Part shown: positions 54,601 through 62,000 of the stretch, piece by piece
Layout of the letters: each line of letters starts with the position of its first letter
Position numbering within the stretch: the stretch's first letter is position 1
Origin: CALVUJ01 sp045119835
GTDB taxonomy: Bacteria > Bacillota_I > Bacilli_A > RFN20 > DUOF01
Reading direction: 5' to 3'
DNA length: 64,000 nucleotides
Assembly: GCA_045119835.1 (NCBI GenBank)
Contig: JBGVED010000022.1
Location: 124,001 to 188,000, forward strand
Made by a program: the position numbers and the translations under genes
The notes under the pieces: model-generated
Databases searched by the model: none
Seen by the model: the letters and a program-made list of their open reading frames with translations, nothing else
What the model was told of the DNA's origin: nothing

Positions 54601-56758
54601 GGTCGTATCCTTTAACTTCTTTTATTAAAATTCCGTCATTATTGTATTGTAATAAATTAATTTTACCATTGGTAACTATTTCAAAACGTCTAATACAATT
54701 AGGTCTTGCTGATATTGGATTGGTTAAATATTTTATATTGTTAAAATCTTCTCCTATATATATTCCTTTTAATATAACATTTTTACCACTTCTCATAAAG
54801 AAATCAACTGTCAATTCATTATTATAAAAGTTTGGTAATTTGCAACCTTTACCTTCTATATAATCTTCCAATTCTCCATGTTTTGTGTTCAATTCCAATA
54901 AGAAATTATTGTATTTAAAATTATTGAATTTTACATCATGTAAAGATAAAACTCTTATTACAAAAGTGATATTTCTTGGTCTTAACGTAGTTCTAGTTTC
55001 AAAAAAGTTTTTATCACTTAGATCGTATTCTGTTGATATTCCATCATCTATAACTTCTAATAATATTCTAGAGTTTATAGAGTCGTCTGTTATATTAAAA
55101 GATACATAGTTTGCTTCTATTGTAAACGTAGTTGTTTTATTTTCAGTACTATAGTCTCCTCTTACAACATATTCGTTATTGGCATTCCAATAACATCCAT
55201 AATGAGATATTAAACTTTGAGGTATATCAACGGTCTCACATTCGTAATCAAAATTGACAAACATATTACCTTTATCTGTTAAGCTGATAACTCCTGTCCC
55301 TTGATTTTCTCCTGGTTTCAAAGTGATTCCTTCATTAAAATCATTTTCCAAACCTTCACTATATGTAAAATGTTCAACAACAGTTATTGCTTGTTTTGTA
55401 GCTTCGCTAACTAATTCGTATTCACTGTTCATAACGAAACCATCTTTAGGTTCCATTAGGTTTATAACTTCAAGAGGCTCGCCAGTTTCTTCATGAACAT
55501 AAACAACATTAGCTTTTGAGATTATTAAATCATATCCTGTTTCACTTTCAAATTCTAGTCTATATTGAAACAAATCTGTTATTGTGCTATTATCAATTCT
55601 TTCAATATCCTTACCCCAACCTACTGCTAAGTCTTCGATAGGAACATTTTTTCTTTGCTTTTTAGATTCATGTAGCTTTAATTTTATATTCTCATTTGCG
55701 TCATAAGTTATTTCTTCTAATTCAGAGGCTGTTATTCTGTATTTAACATTTGTTTTATTTAGAATATCATTATATCTAGTTAAAGTAAATTCTATGTTGT
55801 TATCTATGTACTTATTGTACACATATTTTTGGAAACCTTCTAATGTTTTTTTATAAAAATATATTTCAGCATCTGTTGTTTGATTATTATCAGAAATAAT
55901 TACTTCTAAATCATTGAAAGAACCTACTCCATTTTGCCATTCATATATAGCTTTATCCCACATATGAGGTATATAACTTATAGATTCAAAATCATATTCC
56001 CAATAATCTAAATCCCAACGTTTAGTTCTATAAACATCTCTGTTTACTTCTGCAAGCATATCTAGTAAAGTTTCATAATCCTCATAAGGTTTGATTAGAT
56101 TTTCTGCTGTAGGTCTTTCTATTTTTATATCATCTATTGTTAAATCTGGAAAGTCAGTCATTAGTTCTGATACTATTGCATGTCTTAAACCGTCTTCAGT
56201 TCCGTTAGGCAAGTTCTTTGTTATATATAGAATTCTATCAAACAATTGTTTATTTGTTTCGTTCTCATATCTACGAGTATTTACAAAAGTAGCAAATTCA
56301 TCAAAGATGTTCCAAATAGGAACTCTTACTATATCATAAACACTTTCTAAATTATCAAATACTATTGTAATTGTATTTATATTTGTTTCATAATGTTCTT
56401 CTTTTAAATAAATATAACCATTTTCATAGAATACACGGTCTGGATTTTCTTCAAATTCTTTAATTGATTGTGCGAAATTAAAAAGCTTATTGTTATAATA
56501 AACTTGTACTTCGTTAGGATCAATTTGCCCTAATGTAGCCATATAAGCATAGGCCATTACTTCATCTTCATGGCCTATATAATTATATAAGAAATAAGAA
56601 TCTATATATTCTTGTATGGTGTCTTCTACTTTTATACTCTCTTCAATAACAGATGATAAAAATTTTCCGCCTATTGATTTTTTATGTCTTTTTCTAATGT
56701 CTGTCCATAATGGAAAAAATTCAATTGCTCTTTTTATCATATTGTTATAATTAAACAT
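51605..56758 (-). CDS. Very large baseplate or tail structural protein
   Basis: 1717 residues. It directly follows the baseplate J-like gene, with a TAATG overlap, which is where myoviruses put further wedge or fibre-attachment proteins. The first 300 residues are helix-rich with tryptophan and tyrosine (FFPLWTDIRKRHKKS, then FLYNYIGHEDEVMAYAYM) and seem to be an attachment domain. The following 1300 residues are predominantly beta-rich modules with many YD and ND turns. A CSKCSKG cysteine pair near the middle could bind metal. No catalytic motif is visible. It may correspond to a gp7-like large wedge component or a fibre-network organiser. Size and position, rather than homology, are the evidence. 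Confidence 0.68.
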   Translation of the reverse strand: MFNYNNMIKRAIEFFPLWTDIRKRHKKSIGGKFLSSVIEESIKVEDTIQEYIDSYFLYNYIGHEDEVMAYAYMATLGQIDPNEVQVYYNNKLFNFAQSIKEFEENPDRVFYENGYIYLKEEHYETNINTITIVFDNLESVYDIVRVPIWNIFDEFATFVNTRRYENETNKQLFDRILYITKNLPNGTEDGLRHAIVSELMTDFPDLTIDDIKIERPTAENLIKPYEDYETLLDMLAEVNRDVYRTKRWDLDYWEYDFESISYIPHMWDKAIYEWQNGVGSFNDLEVIISDNNQTTDAEIYFYKKTLEGFQKYVYNKYIDNNIEFTLTRYNDILNKTNVKYRITASELEEITYDANENIKLKLHESKKQRKNVPIEDLAVGWGKDIERIDNSTITDLFQYRLEFESETGYDLIISKANVVYVHEETGEPLEVINLMEPKDGFVMNSEYELVSEATKQAITVVEHFTYSEGLENDFNEGITLKPGENQGTGVISLTDKGNMFVNFDYECETVDIPQSLISHYGCYWNANNEYVVRGDYSTENKTTTFTIEANYVSFNITDDSINSRILLEVIDDGISTEYDLSDKNFFETRTTLRPRNITFVIRVLSLHDVKFNNFKYNNFLLELNTKHGELEDYIEGKGCKLPNFYNNELTVDFFMRSGKNVILKGIYIGEDFNNIKYLTNPISARPNCIRRFEIVTNGKINLLQYNNDGILIKEVKGYDPVPSYKALSDEAYLRLDLSKYDSIITLEPDIGSIEVIEESGALFYNLKLKANQIAKRIFIFGTKTYEAREVTLEDMIKFYIPDYDITYDKIYCSKCSKGFVVGRQNPGGTPYNELVHIKSEIFTGLKIVKYVMELPSYLGTIYGSNNGYENRSNVSNSAFDYISIYPAQSQVYQAINEYDTYLSESRFINIVNNFTPMLNTSKLLFYKVENFDKNQKNQIVKFHNMINYEDSIEDMQDWTIGTESSYIAIQNKIDLLNNTTYDITSYNITDTSYLSSSVEIKDSYTITNQTILNTERFMISTNNDQVSIKYDCYDGTSKKEHLVKHEEIFIESDGFNKLVYSNIDTIYHCSTSPFDGVEYKIDVSYEILNEPGIIIWNDTELINKNTKVYLVYSIKKPIAFVFDLEYLYKAIDYDVEAYEEIGHHKLLNKKNGDYINLLERKQTEADIRSDYSNSDLVKVFCTEPTFEARLKDHVLTFNKYIEEDIILIKTGYYYINGREYYLYSEKDGEEIKNNSYYTSENIDISGGEITTYKETNNYVSNTEMRLRGMSDLYSFDCSDNLVYGISSLNYLTACDSFNEWNTFETRLKLVDGLNGLALQFNPSMLSSYAFLDITDSLKDNMINYISFYATEDLQTYIAKEEKYLDVNFSRALNIQIDKEVLYDNTDIRFTTIEKRKNERYYLVVRNPGILDDIVISVDPNSVYESHTKNISLLGFDLYEKKPEGSRYRMLLKNHKDYKSYNASLMSDGSIKTTSNLDWYITELKSYTQDEDFKACKLGNVGVNKTCIFTGDNPGFIETMPIELGNLDNIKRVIIKINDIELNHMINFSTTVSVSDSLNGEYILCSGIQYENKFHIPKEYLGKYMKINIKMPAYKYINNIKVFVEYTSSDENPMPIMTTQTGHIESRIYDLQQECTCVVKNIDIEDISNINDVDIFIRASKDNERLDVWSDWRKIGINDDLKITNNVNFINTRFLQYKILIKNRLGYIKFKSIDVEIK

Positions 56759-57570
56759 TAGTTTTCAACCTCCCACCAAATTATTTCATCGAATAAAAAT
56801 TTAGCTATTATAGTTTGTAATAATTCGAAATTAGCTAGTTCTTCATTATTATGAAATAATTGTACAACATTAAAATATTCTACTCCTTCTATACTAAGTC
56901 CTATTTTATTAATTTCTCCTAGTAATAAAACATCTCCTGGAGGTATACTATTTATATAATTTTTTATACCAGAAATTATTAAAGTTTTCGCACTTGCTTT
57001 ATCATAACCATTTCTTACATCTAAATAAGCGACTAATTTTATGTAAGAAGGTTCAGCAACTTGAAAATCAACTATAGATGTAGGAGCAATAACCTTGCCT
57101 ACTTTTTCTTCTGCCTCCATTATAGATCGAGTTATTGATTCTTCTGTATAATCTAATGGAATTAAATATACAGTGGCTGTACCTACGCCTTTTGTATAAG
57201 GAACATAATTGGCAGCAGAACTATATAATAATTCTTTACATTTATCTTCGATAGCAGTTCTATTGCAACTAGCATTTCTTTGAACCCAATTGCTTAATCT
57301 GTATAAATAATTTCCATCAGACTCTTCATCTAATCTAGGACAATTTAAAAAATAACCAGTGTCATCTAATTCTTCTCCTGTTTGTTTTGTAAACAAATAA
57401 GGTTTTTTATTTTTTTCTATAACTTCATATATCGTATGTAATGAATCAGATATAGCCTTCATTATCATATCCATAACTGTTCTAGATTCTATATCTATAT
57501 TGGTTTTCTTTCTAAAGTTTTCTCTTAATTCCGAATAAATTTCTTCAAAAGTTTTAATGGTAATCACCAC
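56758..57570 (-). CDS. Baseplate J-like wedge protein
   Basis: 270 residues resembling the baseplate J family (P2 gpJ, T4 gp6, PBSX XkdT), which forms the ring of baseplate wedges in contractile tails. The signature N-terminal block is KTFEEIYSELRENF followed by TVMDMIMKAISDSL and a YEVIEKNK segment. Later blocks include a TGEELDDTGYFLNCPR segment, as in the family, and the IISGIKNYINSIPPGDVLLLGEI region, which matches the conserved I-x-x-x-x-x-G-xxL-x-x-SEI end. The start given is a GTG abutting the upstream stop; it has no good site, and an ATT eight bases after AGGTGG is a better spaced alternative. Its order after the gp25-like gene supports the call. Confidence 0.82.
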   Translation of the reverse strand: MVITIKTFEEIYSELRENFRKKTNIDIESRTVMDMIMKAISDSLHTIYEVIEKNKKPYLFTKQTGEELDDTGYFLNCPRLDEESDGNYLYRLSNWVQRNASCNRTAIEDKCKELLYSSAANYVPYTKGVGTATVYLIPLDYTEESITRSIMEAEEKVGKVIAPTSIVDFQVAEPSYIKLVAYLDVRNGYDKASAKTLIISGIKNYINSIPPGDVLLLGEINKIGLSIEGVEYFNVVQLFHNNEELANFELLQTIIAKFLFDEIIWWEVEN

Positions 57571-58083
57571 CTATACTGTATAATAATAAATATCTTCATT
57601 ATTTACTATTACTACTCTGATACTATCATGATAATTTAAATAATCAGTATTTAAAAAAGATACAGAAACAAATGCATTCGGAAGAATATCTTGAATACTT
57701 TCTTTTATCATTTCTTCTACTTTAGTTTGTAATTTATTATTTGGAATATTGGAATGAATAATAGTATGGAGATTGCATCCCATATCTGTATTCCCTCTTA
57801 TAGTGTCCAATTCTGTATTTAATCTTATTTTGATACATTGCTGTATATAATTTTTTGATGACACTGTCATCATTTCTTTGTTATACTCTGGAGTATATGT
57901 ATAAAAACTATATTCAAAACAATTATTATTTTCCTTTTTGTTTGTATTATCTATATAAAAATTAAACAATAATGAGTCTGTTTGAGCTATATGAAAATTA
58001 TATACAAATCCTTCTGAAGATTTAGAAGACATATTTGTTAAAAAAGATAAATCACCTGAATCGGTTAGAAGTAAATCAAGCAT
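57571..58083 (-). CDS. gp25-like baseplate wedge protein (probable)
   Basis: 170 residues starting with the ATG at 58083, six bases after AAGGTG and overlapping the previous stop. It lies directly upstream of the J-like gene, the normal place of the gp25/XkdS-type protein that anchors the wedge to the hub. The central LDTIRGNTDMGCNL and the helix KLQTKVEEMIKESIQDILP, then VSVSFLNT, resemble the gp25 pattern PLG-(T/S)-x-(P/G)-x-x-x-x-G ... I-x-x-AL-x-x-x-P-R. The fit is partial. The N-terminal third (MLDLLLTDSGDLSF) also resembles the short D-LL-T-x-x-GDL opening of that group. Confidence 0.6.
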   Translation of the reverse strand: MLDLLLTDSGDLSFLTNMSSKSSEGFVYNFHIAQTDSLLFNFYIDNTNKKENNNCFEYSFYTYTPEYNKEMMTVSSKNYIQQCIKIRLNTELDTIRGNTDMGCNLHTIIHSNIPNNKLQTKVEEMIKESIQDILPNAFVSVSFLNTDYLNYHDSIRVVIVNNEDIYYYTV

Positions 58084-58654
58084 TTTCTTCACCTTCTTCC
58101 TGTTCTTCCTCCTCTAATTCTTCCTCTAAATTATTTAAATTTCTTTTATACTCTATTAAATCTTCTGTATAAATTCCTTCTGCTTCAAGTCTATCATCTA
58201 GCATATAAGCATCTAATAAATTTCCGAATATAGGAAATCTAGCTGGTCTTCTTATTAAAACAAATTGTTCAAGAGTTGGTTCCCATGCTTTAACTAATAT
58301 TGTAGCATCCATAGTTAAGTTCCCCATTACAGTCTTTCTATTTGCTTTTAAGTTAGTGAACTCAAGAAGTTGTGTATTAAATTTATGTCTATTAATAATT
58401 AAATCACTAGTAGTCAATTCTCTTTGCACGGTATTGGTAATCGATTGTAAAGAGAATTCAGAAATAACGCCGCTTTCTTTATCGCATTTGAATTGAGCAT
58501 AAATACCTGAATTAATAATAGTTGTTCCATTCGCTTTATTAATAAGAGAAGTTTTTGTCTTAGGATTTATTACACCCATATCAAACCCGTGCTGAGCATT
58601 TGATGCAGTCTTTACAGAATCATTGAATAAATTTGATTTATTTTTAGCCGCCAA
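58076..58654 (-). CDS. Small baseplate-region protein with acidic tail
   Basis: 192 residues, starting with a TTG at 58654 eleven bases after AGGAGG; an earlier ATG lies within the previous gene and gives an odd hydrophobic leader that I reject. The protein is mixed alpha/beta, with VLIRRPARFPIFG in the middle, and ends in a highly acidic stretch (EEELEEEEQEEGEENA). It sits between the OB-fold protein and the gp25-like gene. In PBSX-type clusters this position holds XkdR-like DUF2577 or similar. I see no direct likeness, so the role is inferred from order only. Confidence 0.6.
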   Translation of the reverse strand: MAAKNKSNLFNDSVKTASNAQHGFDMGVINPKTKTSLINKANGTTIINSGIYAQFKCDKESGVISEFSLQSITNTVQRELTTSDLIINRHKFNTQLLEFTNLKANRKTVMGNLTMDATILVKAWEPTLEQFVLIRRPARFPIFGNLLDAYMLDDRLEAEGIYTEDLIEYKRNLNNLEEELEEEEQEEGEENA

Positions 58655-59012
58655 TGTATCCAAAACCTCCTCCTGTATTATCAGGATATATATCATCATA
58701 TAAAGTAGTTCTTGCTTCATTTATTGATGTTAAATCTACTTTACCTGTAATAATAAAACGTTTATTTTGTTCAGTTAATCTAACATAGTCTCCACTATCA
58801 GGAAACCAAGGGATTATTCCTTTATGGTCAAGTATTACTCTGACATTGTACATAACTTCAGATATACCATCTCTCGTTATTACATTAACAGTACAGGTGT
58901 GGGCGTCTTTATTGACGCCAACAACCTTTCCTATTTTCTCTTGGTCATTATTATATTTAGTACTTTTTGATACTATGTTCGATTTAATTGTTTTCTTTAA
59001 TTCTCCTGCCAT
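58644..59012 (-). CDS. Small OB-fold-like baseplate hub/spike-adjacent protein
   Basis: 122 residues. From about residue 25 to 95 the pattern is that of a five-stranded OB barrel (KIGKVVGVNKDAHTCTV, GISEVMYNVRVILDH, IIPWFPDSGDYVRL, then KRFIITGKV), as in gp45/VgrG-like spike bases and DUF2577 proteins that adjoin hub genes. The C-terminal Gly-rich tail ends FGYIGG. GTAGGTGA precedes the ATG. It lies directly after the hub gene, which fits a hub-capping or spike role. The match is at fold level only. Confidence 0.65.
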   Translation of the reverse strand: MAGELKKTIKSNIVSKSTKYNNDQEKIGKVVGVNKDAHTCTVNVITRDGISEVMYNVRVILDHKGIIPWFPDSGDYVRLTEQNKRFIITGKVDLTSINEARTTLYDDIYPDNTGGGFGYIGG

Positions 59013-59028
59013 CTTATCACCTACTTAT

Positions 59029-62000
59029 TTATTTTAATGGACTAGCTTCTGGATATATAGTAATGACACAAATTTCACCAGACATTTGATAATTAAATAA
59101 TGGTTTTTCTTTTCCATTATCTAGCCAGTAAGTTTTTTCTTTTACACTCTGTACAGCTTTTTCTAATGCTTTTTGATCATTACAATGTAGTTCAAAAGCG
59201 AATCCTGTATTCTTCCATGATCTAGTATCATTGATTCTGGCTCCACTCATAAAAGTAATCTTTTCGCCTTTTAAATTTTCATCATTTAATATATATTTTA
59301 ATACCATCATTGCATCTTCTTGTATCATAGGTAAATCCATTATAGGATAATCAGCAAAAGTGCCTTTTGGATTATCTTCTATGATATATCTAATAACACG
59401 AGAACCTGATTCAAAAGATAAAACATCTTTTTTGTTTCCTTTGCTATGAGCTAATTCAAATTTTACTTTATTAGGATGAGCTTTAGATATAGCTTCTTTT
59501 ATTTCTGGATCATCTTCTACAGGATATAAACTTAATATATTTTTATTAGTAAATAATGACGAAGCATAAACGGCATATCTTGAACCTTCAGAACCAGTTC
59601 CAGGAATTAATTTAGATTCTACATCTTTTACTGGAGTAACTCCAAGATTTCTATATTTTAAATATGTAGGATCTTTTCCTCCATTTGTATTATAACTTTG
59701 AAGTCTATATTTGGTTCTAAGCATTTGAGTGGCGTTAGCTCTAGCGCCAAATTCTTTAGATACAGCACCATAAGCATTTTGTATAATGCTTTCTGTTTGA
59801 GTCATATCTTCTATTTCCAAATCTGTTTCCAGATGGGTTAAAGTATTTGACCAATTTAATACTGTTTTTTGATATTCTTCATGTTCTAAAAATACACTAA
59901 TCAATCCTTTTCCTATTCCTAATGGCCATTCTTTCATGTTTTCAACACATTTTACTGTCATACCTTGCATAGAATCTTTGCAATCTTCTTCTGTGTATTC
60001 ATATCCAACAACAGAGCCTTTATGTCCATTCATGCCTGCAATAAATGGTCTTTCATTTTTAAATATAGGATAAACATCTAGCATCTGTATATTTCTTACC
60101 CAGCGAGTCAAGAAAGATTTTGCATTTTTTGTTAGACAAAATACTGTAGCAGCAATAATAGCTAAAGTGATTAAAGCGTATATGTTTCCTTTACTAATCT
60201 GAACTCCTCCTTTGATGGCTTCAAGCAAACCTTTTATTCCTCCGGTCGATGTGGAATTTAAACCTAAATATTTTCCTATTGCGGTATCTGCAAATAATTG
60301 TATGGCTCTTGTTTCTCCAACTTTTTTTATTAAAGGTTTAAGGAAATTGGCAGCCCATCTTATCGCCTGTGAATCTACTGTTGCTAGTTTATTTACAATA
60401 AGATATTTAGCACCTATTGTTGTTATAAAACTTGCTGTTATATTTCCCATAATAGTTTGAACAGCTGGTTCCAATGGATCATCCATTCTAACTATTAAAT
60501 CTGGATATATCGTTGTTGTAAATCCTGTATTGAAATTCATAGAATAAACTACAGCTTCTACTTCCATTTGTCCGGTCATACTCTCATAAGAGTCTGAAAT
60601 TGATATTCTGTCATAAGGTTTAACTGAAGGATCTCCTATTACACATATTTCTCCAGCATACATATTCATCATAGTTTCTCTTAGAGTATTTCCTGTAATA
60701 CGTTCAGCCAAACTTTTATTTACTTTATTGGTTTCTGCATTTAAATTCCATTCCTCAGAAAAATGGGTTATAAAAGGTATATCTATACCGCCGTTACCTG
60801 AAGCAACTAGTCCAGTATCTACTGTCATAGATTTTTGATGTTCTGGATATATATTTATATCAACATATAATGGTCCACAAGTTTTTTGTTCTTGTCCCCA
60901 CCACATATCAGTACCTTCCCAAACTCCGACTGCATTAGTTTTTATATTTTTACCAGATGCTTTAATTGAATTATAAATTATATCTGTATAAGAATCATAA
61001 TAATGGAATTGTTGGAATGGCTTACGTTTTTCTATAATTTTTCCGTCTGTTTTTGTATAGCCATAAGCATAATAATGATTAGGTTTACCTAAGAAAACTG
61101 TACTTCTAAATCCAAAATCTCTAACAGCACCTATATATCCTACGCCAGAATAAGCACACATTGTTAATAAATCCCAAAATGTTTTATCTGTTATTGTAGT
61201 ATTTATAGTTGGCGCAGCCATAGATGTATTTTTGTTAGGATATAATTCGTTAGCTCCGGCAAGCAATGTGCCATCAACTACTTCATAAAGATTTTGAACA
61301 AGTTCTCCTTCAGAAAAAATATCATTAAATTTTTTATCACCAAAATGATATATTCCAAATGGATTATCTCCATAATAACGGTCATCAAAAACATTACGTA
61401 TTACTGTTTTCCATACTCCTCCATGTTGTGCCGTTAGTATTTGACTTAATAGATTACGAGGACTTAATCCTCCACGAGCCAATGAACCTCTTAAATCTTT
61501 ACAAATAGTTGTCCATTGTTGAGCCTCTATTAAATTAGTTGCTTCAACTTCTCCTAAAGCATTTAATGGATTTGTTAGTTCTCCTCCATCACCTTGTCCA
61601 ATTATAGTAACAGTATCTCCTACATCTATCTCAGCTATTTTACCATTAAATACTACAGGCAGTCTTCCTGCGTTTGAGCCATAGCCCATTCTTATATGTA
61701 ATCTAACACCTGGTTGTAACACTGTTACATCTCCAAGTTTTTTACGTCTAGCTAATGCGTCTTCTTTTTGTATGTATGTATTAGGACTAAATATACTTGT
61801 AAATACATCTCTTACAGTATAAATATCTGTATAGTTTAATCTTGTACTATTGTCATATTCTCCGGCATAAGAGCCAAACATATTGGTCATTGTGAAACTA
61901 CAAGTATCAGCAGGTATTTTTCTAGATTTAGTAACTGTTAAATCACCAATGGATGACATATTATAAAAATTATCAAATAACTTCCATGAACCTATTTTAC

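Noticed and set aside
58655..58720. 22-residue hydrophobic leader before the acidic-tailed protein
   Set aside because: It lies in another frame of the preceding gene; a TTG at 58654 has a strong AGGAGG site and removes the leader.
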